A DNA stretch of 64,000 nt from Klebsiella aerogenes KCTC 2190. Its GTDB lineage: Bacteria > Pseudomonadota > Gammaproteobacteria > Enterobacterales > Enterobacteriaceae. Made by a program: the position numbers and the translations under genes. The notes below the pieces were generated by a model, which was given only the letters and a program-made list of their open reading frames with translations, searched no databases and had not been told where the DNA came from. Shown here piece after piece: positions 18,882 through 32,661 of the stretch. The DNA lies in contig NC_015663.1 of NCBI RefSeq assembly GCF_000215745.1, positions 1,302,001 through 1,366,000 of the forward strand, written 5' to 3'. Positions within the stretch are counted from its first letter, which is position 1. Each line of letters begins with the position of its first letter.

Positions 18882-20155
18882 TTGGAATTGCTTTATACCA
18901 CCCTACTCTACCTCATTCAGCCGCTGGTGTGGCTGCGACTGCTGCTGCGCAGCCGTAAGGCCCCGGCATACCGTAAACGCTGGGCTGAACGTTATGGCTT
19001 CTGTCAAAACAAGGTAGTGCCGGATGGCATTCTGCTGCACTCCGTCTCCGTCGGTGAAACGCTGGCGGCGATCCCGTTAGTACGCGCGCTACGTCATCGC
19101 TATCCTTCACTGCCGATCACCGTCACCACCATGACGCCAACCGGCTCAGAGCGCGCGATGTCTGCCTTCGGTAAAGATGTTCATCACGTCTATCTGCCGT
19201 ATGACCTACCCTGCGCCATGAACCGTTTCCTCAACAGCGTACAGCCGAAACTGGTCATCGTGATGGAAACCGAGCTGTGGCCGAACATGGTCGCTGCGCT
19301 GCACAAACGTAAAATCCCGCTGGTTATCGCTAACGCACGCCTATCAGAGCGTTCCGCGAAAGGCTATGCCAAACTCGGCGGCTTCATGCGCCGCCTGTTA
19401 AGCCGTATTACGCTTATCGCCGCGCAAAATGAAGAGGACGGCAACCGCTTCCTCGCGCTCGGCCTTAAACGTAACCAACTGGCGGTGACCGGCAGCCTGA
19501 AATTCGATATTTCCGTCACCCCGGAACTGGCGGCCCGCGCCGTTACCCTGCGTCGCCAATGGGCGCCGCACCGTAAAGTGTGGATAGCCACCAGCACTCA
19601 CGACGGCGAAGAACAAATCATCCTGCAGGCACATAAAAAACTGCTGGAAACCTTCCCCGACCTGCTGCTGATCCTCGTGCCGCGCCATCCGGAACGCTTC
19701 GGCGACGCCCGCGACATGGTGCAAAAAGCCGGGATGAGCTTCACGATGCGCAGCACCGGTGAAATTCCGTCTAACAGCACTCAGGTGGTGATTGGCGATA
19801 CCATGGGCGAATTGATGCTGCTCTACGGCATTGCCGACCTGGCGTTCGTCGGCGGCAGCCTGGTTGAACGCGGTGGACACAACCCGCTCGAACCCGCCGC
19901 CCACGCTATTCCGGTGCTAATGGGTCCGCACACCTTCAACTTTAAAGATATCTGCGCCAAGCTGCAGCAGGACGATGGCCTGATCACCGTCACGGACGCC
20001 GACTCGCTGGTCAGAGAGGTTTCTACCCTGCTGACGGACGAAGATTATCGACTGTGGTACGGTCGCCACGCGGTGGAAGTACTGCATCAAAACCAGGGCG
20101 CGCTGTCGCGTCTGCTACAGTTATTGCAACCCTACCTGCCGCAGCGGAGCCACTA

Positions 20156-20156
<1 letters not shown>
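18882..20156 (+). CDS. waaA: Kdo transferase (lipid IVA 3-deoxy-D-manno-octulosonic acid transferase)
   Basis: Essential membrane-anchored GT30 enzyme that adds two Kdo residues to lipid IVA. 424 residues from a TTG at 18882, giving [17 protein letters not shown], a single N-terminal membrane anchor aligned with E. coli WaaA (MLELLYTALLY). No ATG stands at this position; the earlier in-frame ATG (18849) would add unrelated residues. Conserved blocks: [38 protein letters not shown], and [20 protein letters not shown]. Its stop overlaps the waaE start (TAATG at 20154-20158). Confidence 0.95.
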
Positions 20157-21408
<1,252 letters not shown>

Positions 21409-21417
21409 CATTTCCTG

Positions 21418-21448
21418 CCCCCGCTCGCGCTGCGCGTAGCGGGGCTAC
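21418..21448. repeat. REP-like palindrome between coaD and mutM
   Basis: CCCCGCT...AGCGGGG inverted repeat with a CGCGCTGCGCGT-type centre. Closely related copies lie at 43939-43970 and 56420-56445. Sited between convergent stops, where it may act as a terminator or RNA 3'-end stabiliser. Confidence 0.7.
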
Positions 21449-21486
21449 CAGCTTACCCGGCCTGGCATAATCCGCAACCCTCTCCA

Positions 21487-22296
21487 CTACTTCTGACACT
21501 GGCGGCAATAAAAGGTCGCGCGCTGAGCGTGTTTGCTGGCGATAATCGGCGTGCCGCAGATCCGGCACGGCTCGCCTTTGCGGCCATATACCTGCAGTTC
21601 CTGGGCGAAATATCCCGGTTTACCGTCGCTTTGCAGGAAATCCTTCAGCGTCGTTCCACCCTGCTCAATCGAGCGCAGCAGCACCAGCTTAATCATCTTC
21701 ACTAACCACTCGCATTCCTGATGCGAGAGCGACGAGGCCAGCCGATCGGGATGGATCCCGGCGGAAAACAGCGATTCGCTGGCGTAGATATTGCCCACGC
21801 CCACCACCAGCTTGTTATCCATCAGCCAGGGTTTAATGGCGGTTTTCTTCTTCGCGCAACGCTGCTGGAGATAGTCGGCGTTGAATTCATCGCTTAGCGG
21901 CTCCGGGCCGAGATGCGCCAGCACCGGATGACCATCCAGCTCTTTAGTCCATAACCAGGCGCCAAAGCGGCGAGGATCGGTATAGCGCAGTACTTTACCG
22001 TTGCTCAGCACCAGGTCGACGTGGTCGTGTTTTTCAGCCGGCTGCTCCTCACTGAGGATGCGCAGGCTGCCAGACATACCAAGATGAATAATGATCCAGC
22101 CGTGACGCAGCTCCAGCAGCAGGTATTTGGCGCGTCGGCGCACGCTCAGCACCGGTTCGTCGCTGAGGCGGTAAATCTCTTCGGATACTGGCCAACGCAG
22201 GCGCCCGTTGCGCACTACGGCATGCAGGATGTTAGCGCCCACCAGATGCGGCTCAATGCCGCGACGGCTGGTTTCGACTTCAGGTAATTCAGGCAT
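21487..22296 (-). CDS. mutM: Formamidopyrimidine-DNA glycosylase
   Basis: Removes 8-oxoguanine and formamidopyrimidines and nicks the abasic site. 269 residues from ATG 22296; the start is fixed because the catalytic N-terminal proline and Glu of [13 protein letters not shown] must directly follow the initiator Met. The C-terminal zinc finger has four cysteines in PCRICGTP and FYCRQCQK. A longer in-frame reading (to 22434) is rejected for that reason. Downstream of rpmB-rpmG on the same strand. Confidence 0.97.
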   Translation of the reverse strand: MPELPEVETSRRGIEPHLVGANILHAVVRNGRLRWPVSEEIYRLSDEPVLSVRRRAKYLLLELRHGWIIIHLGMSGSLRILSEEQPAEKHDHVDLVLSNGKVLRYTDPRRFGAWLWTKELDGHPVLAHLGPEPLSDEFNADYLQQRCAKKKTAIKPWLMDNKLVVGVGNIYASESLFSAGIHPDRLASSLSHQECEWLVKMIKLVLLRSIEQGGTTLKDFLQSDGKPGYFAQELQVYGRKGEPCRICGTPIIASKHAQRATFYCRQCQK

Positions 22297-22434
22297 TTTT
22301 TTCCTCTTAACCACACAGTTTCGGGTGACAGGGAGGCAGCGGGAAGAGAGGCCGGTAGGCTTAACGAAGCAAGCGGCCAGGCTGAACGCATGCAGCCAAC
22401 GCACCTGTAGCTCGAAGGATGAAGCATAAAACAA

Positions 22435-22458
22435 AAAACCCCGCCGGAGCGGGGTTTT
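22435..22458 (-). terminator. rpmBG terminator
   Basis: AAAACCCCGC-CGGA-GCGGGGTTTT, a perfect 10-bp stem with a 4-base loop including A- and T-runs. It ends the rpmB-rpmG transcript before mutM and is symmetrical enough to work on both strands. Confidence 0.85.
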
Positions 22459-22476
22459 AGTACAAGGAGACTAAAA

Positions 22477-22647
<171 letters not shown>

Positions 22648-22664
22648 TTATTTCCTCTAAGTAC

Positions 22665-22922
<258 letters not shown>

Positions 22923-23118
22923 TTAGCTCGAGCTTCGTATGGGGTATTGGCGCCTCGTCAGGCTTTACAGCCCGGTCATCGCATAGTTCTATTGAACTCT
23001 CGATTGCCAGGCCCAAATGCCAAACCCGAGATTCTCAAAGGTGGCGTAGTATACGCTGACTCGGCGGTGTGCTCAAGTCCCGAACAGACAAAGATCCCGA
23101 TAGATCGCATGATCGGGG

Positions 23119-23784
23119 CTAAATCCAGCCACGTTCGGCAAAAGAGACGTACGCGCCGCGGCCAATAATCAGATGATCAAGCACGCGTATCTCCATGAAT
23201 CTACAACACTTAACCACCCTGTCGGTCATCAACTTATCCGACTTACTCGGTTCAGGACTACCTGAAGGATGATTATGGGCAAGGATCACCGCGGCGGCGT
23301 TCACTTTGATTGCTTCGCGTACAATTTCTCGCGGATGCACCTCTACGTGGCTAAGAGTACCAGAAAAAAGGCGGCTATGTTTCAATACCCGGTTCTGATT
23401 ATCTAAAAAGATCGCCATAAAGATCTCCCGCTCTTCATCGGCGAGCTGGCTTTGTAAAAATTCTCGCGTCATGAGCGGCGTGACCAGCGACGGTTCCTCT
23501 CTCATCCGCAGGCTAAAATAACGCCGCGCCAGCTCGGCAATACCTTTAAGTTGCGCATATTTCGCAATGCCGATACCGTCGATATCTGCAAATTGTTCTA
23601 TCTCAGCCGATAACAGCCCGTACAGCGAACCGAAGCGCTGTAGCAAGCTGTGTGAAAATGTCAGTACATCCTGGGTACGCGTACCGGTACGCAAAAACAA
23701 CGCCAGCAGCTCAACGTCGCTCAACGTTTCAATACCGTCGCGCAGCATTTTTTCCCGCGGCATCAATGATTCCTGTATATCCAT
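23119..23784 (-). CDS. radC: RadC family JAB-domain protein
   Basis: 221 residues from ATG 23784, preceded by GGAGA. The N-terminal helix-hairpin-helix region ([18 protein letters not shown]) is followed by an MPN/JAB domain with the metal motif HNHPSG and downstream SKSDK. The family was once linked to repair but its biochemical function is unsettled. Divergent from coaBC across 177 bases, as in E. coli. A much longer in-frame reading upstream crosses coaBC and is rejected. Confidence 0.93.
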   Translation of the reverse strand: MDIQESLMPREKMLRDGIETLSDVELLALFLRTGTRTQDVLTFSHSLLQRFGSLYGLLSAEIEQFADIDGIGIAKYAQLKGIAELARRYFSLRMREEPSLVTPLMTREFLQSQLADEEREIFMAIFLDNQNRVLKHSRLFSGTLSHVEVHPREIVREAIKVNAAAVILAHNHPSGSPEPSKSDKLMTDRVVKCCRFMEIRVLDHLIIGRGAYVSFAERGWI

Positions 23785-23961
23785 TACCCTGTCTCCTTTC
23801 CCGTTCCTCGCCCATCCTGGCATACCCTTTTCGCGCTGCCGACCGGTGATTTCAAGGCCTGCGTAGCCCCTCGCAAAGTGAGTGTCCGGCATACGCACGA
23901 TGCCACCGGGATTGTGATAAGATGCGCGGATTCTGGTGTATTTCAACAGGACAAAATCATG

Positions 23962-25173
23962 ATGAGTCTGGCTGGTAAAAAGATCGTTCTCGGCGTGAGC
24001 GGCGGCATCGCCGCCTATAAAACGCCAGAACTGGTGCGCCGACTGCGAGAACGCGGCGCCGATGTACGCGTCGCCATGACCGAAGCCGCCAAGGCCTTTA
24101 TTACCCCGTTGAGCCTGCAGGCGGTTTCCGGTTACCCGGTCTCCGATAGCCTGCTGGATCCGGCTGCCGAAGCGGCAATGGGCCATATTGAACTGGGCAA
24201 GTGGGCCGATCTGGTTATCCTTGCCCCGGCAACCGCCGATTTAATCGCCCGCGTCGCCGCCGGTATGGCGAACGATCTGGTCTCCACGATTTGCCTGGCT
24301 ACGCCCTCTCCGGTGGTCGTCGTTCCGGCGATGAACCAACAGATGTATCGCGCCGCCGCCACCCAAGACAACCTTGCCACTATTGCCGCCCGCGGCCTGT
24401 TGGTATGGGGCCCCGATAGCGGCAGCCAGGCCTGCGGCGACGTTGGCCCGGGCCGCATGCTCGATCCGCTGACTATCGTGGAGATGGCGGCGCAGCATTT
24501 CTCGCCTGTCAAAGATTTGCAACATCTCAACATCATGATTACCGCGGGCCCAACCCGCGAGCCGCTGGACCCAGTGCGCTACATCACCAACCATAGCTCC
24601 GGCAAAATGGGCTTCGCGATTGCCGCCGCCGCCGCACAACGCGGTGCGAACGTCACGCTGGTTAGCGGCCCGGTGTCGCTGCCGACGCCGCCGTTTGTGC
24701 AGCGCATCGATGTTGGCACCGCGCTGGAAATGGAAGCGGCGGTGCAGAATGGCGTGCAACAGCAGCATATTTTCATCGGCTGCGCCGCCGTTGCCGACTA
24801 CCGCGCAGCGATTGTCGCCGACGAGAAAATCAAAAAACAAGGTGATGAATTAACAATAAAAATGGTCAAAAACCCGGACATCGTCGCCGGGGTGGCCGCA
24901 CTAAAAAATCACCGCCCGTACGTTGTTGGATTTGCCGCCGAAACAAATAATGTGGAAGAATACGCCCGGCAAAAACGTGCCCGCAAAAATCTCGACCTGA
25001 TTTGCGCCAATGATGTTTCTCAGCCAAATCAAGGTTTTAATAGCGATAACAACGCATTACACCTTTTCTGGCAGGATGGGGATAAGCGCTTACCACTTGA
25101 GCGCAAGGAATTCCTGGGCCAATTATTACTCGACGAGATCGTTACCCGTTATGATGAAAAAAATCGACGTTAA
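23962..25173 (+). CDS. coaBC: Bifunctional phosphopantothenoylcysteine decarboxylase/phosphopantothenate-cysteine ligase
   Basis: Two consecutive coenzyme A steps: CTP-dependent joining of cysteine to 4'-phosphopantothenate (CoaB, C-terminal half), then FMN-dependent decarboxylation (CoaC, N-terminal half). 403 residues starting [20 protein letters not shown] at 23962; an ATG one codon earlier is an alternative. CoaC motifs are [11 protein letters not shown] (active His), PAMNQQMY and [13 protein letters not shown] (active Cys). CoaB motifs are [20 protein letters not shown] and KIKK. Its end overlaps dut by 20 bases. Confidence 0.97.
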   Translation: MSLAGKKIVLGVSGGIAAYKTPELVRRLRERGADVRVAMTEAAKAFITPLSLQAVSGYPVSDSLLDPAAEAAMGHIELGKWADLVILAPATADLIARVAAGMANDLVSTICLATPSPVVVVPAMNQQMYRAAATQDNLATIAARGLLVWGPDSGSQACGDVGPGRMLDPLTIVEMAAQHFSPVKDLQHLNIMITAGPTREPLDPVRYITNHSSGKMGFAIAAAAAQRGANVTLVSGPVSLPTPPFVQRIDVGTALEMEAAVQNGVQQQHIFIGCAAVADYRAAIVADEKIKKQGDELTIKMVKNPDIVAGVAALKNHRPYVVGFAAETNNVEEYARQKRARKNLDLICANDVSQPNQGFNSDNNALHLFWQDGDKRLPLERKEFLGQLLLDEIVTRYDEKNRR

Positions 25174-25609
25174 GATTCTGGACCCGCGTGTTGGCAAGCA
25201 ATTTCCGTTGCCAACCTATGCCACCTCCGGCTCAGCCGGACTTGACCTGCGTGCCTGTCTTGACGACGCCGTAGAGCTGGCGCCGGGCGCAACCACCCTG
25301 CTGCCGACTGGCCTTGCGATTCATATCGCCGATCCGTCTCTGGCGGCGGTGATTCTGCCGCGTTCCGGCCTGGGCCATAAACATGGCGTCGTGCTGGGCA
25401 ACCTGGTCGGACTTATCGACTCCGACTACCAGGGCCAGCTGATGGTGTCCGTCTGGAACCGCGGCCAGCAGAGCTTTACTATCGAGCCGGGCGAGCGCAT
25501 CGCGCAGATGGTCTTTGTGCCGGTGGTACAGGCGGAGTTTAATCTGGTGGAAGAATTTGACGCCACCGACCGCGGCGAAGGCGGATTCGGCCACTCAGGG
25601 CGCAAATAA
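25154..25609 (+). CDS. dut: dUTP diphosphatase
   Basis: Hydrolyses dUTP to dUMP and pyrophosphate, keeping uracil out of DNA. 151-residue homotrimeric dUTPase with all five motifs: [44 protein letters not shown] and the C-terminal P-loop-like [10 protein letters not shown]. Two adjacent ATGs (25151 and 25154); the second gives the E. coli start MKKIDVK. Starts inside the coaBC end, so it is probably coupled. Confidence 0.97.
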   Translation: MKKIDVKILDPRVGKQFPLPTYATSGSAGLDLRACLDDAVELAPGATTLLPTGLAIHIADPSLAAVILPRSGLGHKHGVVLGNLVGLIDSDYQGQLMVSVWNRGQQSFTIEPGERIAQMVFVPVVQAEFNLVEEFDATDRGEGGFGHSGRK

Positions 25610-25658
25610 GCCCGGCTATACGGAACCCGCATCCCAAAGCGCATAATGCAATAACATC

Positions 25659-25680
25659 ACCGCAAACTAAGGTTTGCGGT
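25659..25680 (+). terminator. Hairpin between dut and slmA
   Basis: ACCGCAAAC-TAAG-GTTTGCGGT, a perfect 9-bp stem 49 bases after the dut stop. No T-run follows, so it may be a weak terminator or an RNA processing/stability element before slmA. Confidence 0.45.
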
Positions 25681-25733
25681 CGCTTTGTGGATGCCTGCCT
25701 GACAAGTGCTTATTTTCAGGGGTATTTTAAAAC

Positions 25734-26330
25734 ATGGCAGAAAAACAAACTGCGAAAAGGAATCGTCGCGAAGAAATACTTCAGTCTCTGGCGCTGATGC
25801 TTGAATCCAGCGATGGTAGTCAACGTATTACCACGGCGAAACTGGCGGCCTCCGTCGGTGTTTCCGAAGCGGCGTTATACCGTCATTTTCCCAGTAAAAC
25901 CCGCATGTTTGACAGCCTGATCGAGTTCATTGAAGACAGTCTGATTACGCGCATCAATTTGATTTTGAAAGATGAAAAGGACACCACGGCTCGTCTGCGC
26001 CTGATTGTTCTGCTGATTCTTGGGTTTGGCGAGCGTAATCCTGGGCTGACGCGTATCCTCACCGGCCACGCCTTAATGTTCGAACAGGACCGTCTGCAGG
26101 GTCGTATCAACCAGCTATTTGAACGTATCGAAGTTCAATTGCGTCAGGTGATGCGTGAAAAGAAAATGCGTGAGGGAGAAGGCTACACCCTCGACGAGAC
26201 GCTACTGGCAAGCCAGCTGCTGGCATTTTGCGAAGGCATGCTGTCGCGTTTTGTGCGTAGCGAGTTCAAGTACCGCCCTACGGATGATTTCGATGCCCGC
26301 TGGCCGCTGGTCGCGGCGCAACTGCAATAA
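25734..26330 (+). CDS. slmA: Nucleoid occlusion factor SlmA
   Basis: TetR-family DNA-binding protein that blocks FtsZ assembly over the nucleoid. 198 residues, the E. coli length. The N-terminal helix-turn-helix is [20 protein letters not shown] (about residues 28-47), and the C-terminal helical domain binds FtsZ. Follows dut on the same strand and converges on pyrE. Confidence 0.96.
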   Translation: MAEKQTAKRNRREEILQSLALMLESSDGSQRITTAKLAASVGVSEAALYRHFPSKTRMFDSLIEFIEDSLITRINLILKDEKDTTARLRLIVLLILGFGERNPGLTRILTGHALMFEQDRLQGRINQLFERIEVQLRQVMREKKMREGEGYTLDETLLASQLLAFCEGMLSRFVRSEFKYRPTDDFDARWPLVAAQLQ

Positions 26331-26338
26331 ATCTCAAT

Positions 26339-26416
26339 ATGCAGCCGCAAGGCTGCATGGCTCATCATTCACCTTCTCAGCGTGCTCTGGCTATACCGGC
26401 AGCCGCTGGCTGCCGG
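26339..26416. terminator. Two hairpins between convergent slmA and pyrE
   Basis: ATGCAGCC-GCAA-GGCTGCAT (26339-26358) and CCGGCAGCC-GCT-GGCTGCCGG (26396-26416) are perfect stems of 8 and 9 bp filling the 94-base gap. The first lies 8 bases after the slmA stop and the second 8 bases after the pyrE stop on the other strand, so each probably ends one transcript. Confidence 0.65.
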
Positions 26417-26424
26417 GCTCATCT

Positions 26425-27066
26425 TCAGACGCCGTAGGCTTCGCGGTAAGCGCGTACCGATGCCAAATGCTCAGCCATCTCAGGCTTTTCTTCCAGATAG
26501 GCGATAAGGTCTTTCAGAGTGACGATAGAAATCACTTTGCAGCCATAATCACGTTCCACTTCCTGAATCGCAGAGATCTCGCCGCGACCGCGCTCCTGGC
26601 GGTCAAGCGAGATGAGCACGCCAGCCAGTTCAGCGCCATTAGCCTGAATAATTTCCATTGATTCACGAATTGCGGTACCGGCGGTAATCACGTCGTCCAC
26701 CAGCATCACGCGGCCCTGTAGCGGGCTACCGACCAGGTTGCCGCCTTCACCGTGGGTCTTCGCTTCTTTACGGTTGAAGCAGTAAGGCAGGTCACGGTCA
26801 TGATGCTCAGCCAGCGCGACGGCGGTGGTGGTGGCGATAGGGATGCCTTTATAGGCCGGGCCGAACAGCAGGTCGAACTCGATCCCGGAATCCACCAGCG
26901 CCTCGGCGTAGAAACGGCCCAGCAGAGCCAGATCGCGCCCGGTATTAAACAGGCCGGCGTTGAAGAAATAGGGGCTCTTACGCCCGGATTTCAGCGTAAA
27001 TTCGCCAAACTTAAGAACCTGCTTGCTAAGCGCAAACTCAATAAACTGGCGCTGATACGGCTTCAT
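26425..27066 (-). CDS. pyrE: Orotate phosphoribosyltransferase
   Basis: Pyrimidine synthesis: orotate plus PRPP gives OMP. 213-residue type I phosphoribosyltransferase, with the PRPP loop in [16 protein letters not shown] and the flexible catalytic loop in [13 protein letters not shown]. Downstream of rph on the same strand, with an attenuator between them (27146-27173), so pyrE expression should respond to UTP as in E. coli. Confidence 0.98.
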   Translation of the reverse strand: MKPYQRQFIEFALSKQVLKFGEFTLKSGRKSPYFFNAGLFNTGRDLALLGRFYAEALVDSGIEFDLLFGPAYKGIPIATTTAVALAEHHDRDLPYCFNRKEAKTHGEGGNLVGSPLQGRVMLVDDVITAGTAIRESMEIIQANGAELAGVLISLDRQERGRGEISAIQEVERDYGCKVISIVTLKDLIAYLEEKPEMAEHLASVRAYREAYGV

Positions 27067-27145
27067 GGATTCGCTCCTTTTAGTACTGTCATCATTGTCG
27101 GACTACGCGCCCTATCCTTCGCAGGTGTAATGAGGGATAAAGCGC

Positions 27146-27173
27146 AAAAAAAAGGCGACTTCTCAGTCGCCTT
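27146..27173 (-). promoter_or_regulatory. pyrE attenuator
   Basis: On the minus strand AAGGCGACT-GAGA-AGTCGCCTT, a perfect 9-bp stem, runs into a T-run (8 A on the plus strand, 27146-27153). The stem begins 6 bases after the rph stop. This is the E. coli arrangement: when UTP is scarce, polymerase pauses, ribosomes translating rph reach the hairpin, and transcription continues into pyrE. Confidence 0.85.
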
Positions 27174-27178
27174 AATCA

Positions 27179-27895
27179 TTAATTTTCTAACGCCGCTTTC
27201 TGCGTCGCAATAATGGATTCGATTCCCCCTCGCGCTAACGCCAGGAGAGTGAGAAGTTCTTCATGGGTGAACGGCTCGCCTTCCGCCGTGCCCTGCACCT
27301 CAATGATGCGACCGTCTTCGGTCATTACCACATTCATATCGGTTTCCGCGGCGGAATCTTCCACGTACTCCAGATCGCAAATGGCTTCGCCATTAACGAT
27401 ACCCACGGAAACGGCGGCCACCATTCCCTTCATTGGGTTGGTTTTGAGTTTACCGGCAGCAACCAGCTTGTTCAGCGCATCGGCCAGCGCAACGCAGGCG
27501 CCGGTAATGGACGCGGTACGGGTACCGCCATCGGCCTGCAGCACATCGCAATCGAGCGTAATGGTGAACTCGCCCAGCGCTTTCAGATCCACCGCGGCGC
27601 GCAGCGCGCGGGCAATCAAACGCTGAATTTCCATAGTGCGGCCGCCCTGTTTGCCTTTAGCGGCTTCGCGAGCGTTACGGGTATGGGTGGAGCGCGGCAG
27701 CATGCCATATTCGGCGGTGATCCAGCCCTGGCCCTGACCTTTCAGGAAGCGCGGTACGCCTTCGTCGATGGAGGCAGTGCACAGCACTTTGGTGTCGCCA
27801 AATTCGACCAGCACGGAGCCTTCAGCATGTTTTGTATAGTTACGGGTCAGGGTTACTGGACGCACCTGATTAGCGCTACGGCCTGCTGGACGCAT
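27179..27895 (-). CDS. rph: Ribonuclease PH
   Basis: Phosphate-dependent 3'-5' exoribonuclease that trims tRNA 3' ends. 238 residues, full length, with conserved [33 protein letters not shown] and [17 protein letters not shown]. Unlike E. coli K-12, whose rph carries a frameshift that lowers pyrE expression, this copy is intact. Also acts as the translated leader of pyrE. Confidence 0.97.
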   Translation of the reverse strand: MRPAGRSANQVRPVTLTRNYTKHAEGSVLVEFGDTKVLCTASIDEGVPRFLKGQGQGWITAEYGMLPRSTHTRNAREAAKGKQGGRTMEIQRLIARALRAAVDLKALGEFTITLDCDVLQADGGTRTASITGACVALADALNKLVAAGKLKTNPMKGMVAAVSVGIVNGEAICDLEYVEDSAAETDMNVVMTEDGRIIEVQGTAEGEPFTHEELLTLLALARGGIESIIATQKAALEN

Positions 27896-28065
27896 GATTA
27901 CTCTCCGGCTTGAAACGAATGTGGCTGCGCATTATACACAAATTCGACCAAGTTGCATCGCGACGACGCACGCCTGCCGATGCGGATAATGCGCGCTTAT
28001 TCCTATCCTGAAAGAGCCTCGAAAGCTATAATCCTCCCCACTCTCCTTAAAAAACAGGAACGTCT

Positions 28066-28929
28066 ATGATCCGCAGTATGACCGCCTATGCCCGGCGTGA
28101 AATCAAGGGTGACTGGGGTAGCGCCGCGTGGGAACTGCGCTCGGTAAACCAACGCTATCTGGAAACCTACTTCCGCCTGCCGGAGCAGTTCCGGAGCCTG
28201 GAACCCGTGGTTCGCGAGCGCATCCGCTCTCGTCTGACTCGCGGCAAAATCGAATGCACCCTGCGTTTTGAACAGGATCCCAGCGCCCAGGGTGAATTGA
28301 TCCTCAATGAGAACCTGGCGAAGCAGCTGGTGAACGCCGCGAACTGGGTAAAAATGCAGAGCGATGAAGGCGAGATCAACCCGGTTGATATCCTGCGCTG
28401 GCCTGGAGTGATGGCGGCGCAAGAACAGGACCTTGATGCGATTGCCGCTGAAATCCTCAACGCCCTGAACGGCGCGCTGGACGACTTTATCGTCGCCCGT
28501 GAAACCGAAGGTCAGGCACTGAAAACGCTGATCGAACAACGCCTGGAAGGCGTCAGCGCCGAAGTCAGCAAAGTCCGCGCCCATATGCCGGAAATCCTGC
28601 AGTGGCAGCGCGAGCGCCTGGTCGCCAAGCTTGAAGACGCCGAAGTGCAGCTGGAAAACAACCGTCTCGAGCAAGAGCTGGTGTTGATGGCTCAGCGTAT
28701 CGACGTCGCCGAAGAGCTCGATCGCCTGGAAGCGCACGTTAAAGAGACCTACAACATTCTGAAGAAGAAAGAAGCCGTGGGTCGCCGCCTCGACTTCATG
28801 ATGCAGGAGTTCAACCGCGAGTCGAATACTCTGGCGTCAAAATCCATCAATGCCGACGTGACCAATTCAGCGATCGAGCTGAAGGTGCTGATCGAGCAGA
28901 TGCGCGAGCAGATCCAGAATATCGAGTAA
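28066..28929 (+). CDS. yicC: YicC family endoribonuclease
   Basis: 287 residues, nearly identical to E. coli YicC from MIRSMTAYARRE to EQIQNIE. The family (YicC N-terminal domain plus a C-terminal DUF1732 region with KEAVGRRLDFMMQEFNRE) has been reported as an endoribonuclease influencing small-RNA stability. The central and C-terminal thirds are rich in charged helices. Divergent from rph. E. coli dinD, next to yicC in K-12, is absent. Confidence 0.93.
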   Translation: MIRSMTAYARREIKGDWGSAAWELRSVNQRYLETYFRLPEQFRSLEPVVRERIRSRLTRGKIECTLRFEQDPSAQGELILNENLAKQLVNAANWVKMQSDEGEINPVDILRWPGVMAAQEQDLDAIAAEILNALNGALDDFIVARETEGQALKTLIEQRLEGVSAEVSKVRAHMPEILQWQRERLVAKLEDAEVQLENNRLEQELVLMAQRIDVAEELDRLEAHVKETYNILKKKEAVGRRLDFMMQEFNRESNTLASKSINADVTNSAIELKVLIEQMREQIQNIE

Positions 28930-28941
28930 TGTCCTCTCCTG

Positions 28942-28974
28942 CTGGCTCGCCTTACGGGCCAGCATTATTTTTTC
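28942..28974 (+). terminator. yicC terminator
   Basis: CTGGC and GCCAG form a short stem with a 10-11-base loop, followed by CATTATTTTTTC, 12 bases after the yicC stop. The rest of the 206-base spacer before yicG is AT-rich and shows nothing else I can name. Confidence 0.6.
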
Positions 28975-29135
28975 TTATCACTTTTAAAAAAGAAAAATAT
29001 ACATAACCCCATATCAGGGGACTACTCCTTCATTTTTGCATTAGATTTTTTCATGTAAATGAGCTCGCTTTAGAAAAACTCAATCGTGATCTGCCGCACA
29101 AATCGCTACCCTTTGCCCATCATTGTGGGGGATTT

Positions 29136-29753
29136 ATGCTGCTTCATGTTCTTTATCTGATTGGTATTACGGCGGAAGCGATGACTGGCGCTTTAGCAGC
29201 CGGGCGTCGCCGTATGGACACCTTTGGGGTGATTATTATCGCCACCGCTACCGCACTCGGCGGGGGTTCTGTACGCGATATCCTTCTCGGCCATTATCCG
29301 CTCGGTTGGGTGAAGCATCCGGAATACGTCATTATTGTGGCGGTTGCCGCCGTCCTCACCACCATCGCTGCGCCGGTGATGCCGCACCTGCGCCGCCTGT
29401 TCCTGGTGCTGGATGCCCTGGGCCTGATCGTGTTCTCGATTATCGGCGCGCAAATCGCGCTGGATATGGGTGAAGGGCCGATAATCGCGTCTATTGCCGC
29501 CGTGATCACCGGCGTCTTTGGCGGCGTGCTGCGCGATATGTTCTGTAAGCGTATCCCGCTGGTGTTTCAGAAAGAACTGTACGCGGGCATCTCTTTTGCC
29601 GCCGCGGTGCTTTATATCGCGTTGCAGCACTACGTCAGCAGCCATGACGTAGTGGTCATCGCCACGCTGCTCTTCGGCTTTACCGCGCGTATGCTCGCCC
29701 TGCGCTGGAAGCTCGGCCTGCCGGTCTTCTACTACAAGCACGACGCTCATTGA
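29136..29753 (+). CDS. yicG: TRIC/UPF0126 family membrane protein YicG
   Basis: 205-residue inner-membrane protein with about seven predicted helices and the duplicated family motif [11 protein letters not shown] / [13 protein letters not shown]. These repeats correspond to the TRIC-channel fold; the family includes proposed glycine or cation channels, but the substrate of YicG is not established. Matches E. coli YicG along its length. Converges on ligB with four bases between stops. Confidence 0.9.
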   Translation: MLLHVLYLIGITAEAMTGALAAGRRRMDTFGVIIIATATALGGGSVRDILLGHYPLGWVKHPEYVIIVAVAAVLTTIAAPVMPHLRRLFLVLDALGLIVFSIIGAQIALDMGEGPIIASIAAVITGVFGGVLRDMFCKRIPLVFQKELYAGISFAAAVLYIALQHYVSSHDVVVIATLLFGFTARMLALRWKLGLPVFYYKHDAH

Positions 29754-29757
29754 TTCC

Positions 29758-31527
<1,770 letters not shown>

Positions 31528-31554
31528 TTACGCCTTGTTGCTGCAACTGCTTAA

Positions 31555-32313
<759 letters not shown>

Positions 32314-32367
32314 ACCCACATTCAGTATCATGCCCAGTCATTTCTTCACCTGTGGAGCATTTTAAGT

Positions 32368-32643
32368 ATGGCACGCGTAACTGTTCAGGACGCTGTAGAG
32401 AAAATTGGTAACCGTTTTGACCTGGTACTGGTCGCCGCGCGTCGCGCTCGTCAGATGCAGGTAGGCGGAAAGGATCCGCTGGTACCGGAAGAAAACGATA
32501 AAACCACCGTTATCGCACTGCGCGAAATCGAAGAAGGTCTGATCAACAACCAGATCCTTGACGTACGTGAGCGCCAGGAACAGCAAGAGCAGGAAGCCGC
32601 TGAATTACAAGCCGTTACCGCGATTGCTGAAGGTCGTCGTTAA
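32368..32643 (+). CDS. rpoZ: RNA polymerase omega subunit
   Basis: 91 residues, same length as E. coli RpoZ, beginning [20 protein letters not shown]. Omega helps fold and hold the beta' subunit and forms part of ppGpp site 1, fitting its place just before spoT. 54 bases after gmk. Confidence 0.98.
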
Positions 32644-32661
32644 TCACACAGCGGGTCGCCC

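Noticed and set aside
22297..22434. 46-residue N-terminal extension of mutM
   Set aside because: MutM catalysis requires the proline directly after the initiator Met, which fixes the start at 22296.
27179..27895. K-12-like rph frameshift
   Set aside because: Checked because of the E. coli K-12 mutation; the frame is open for all 238 codons.
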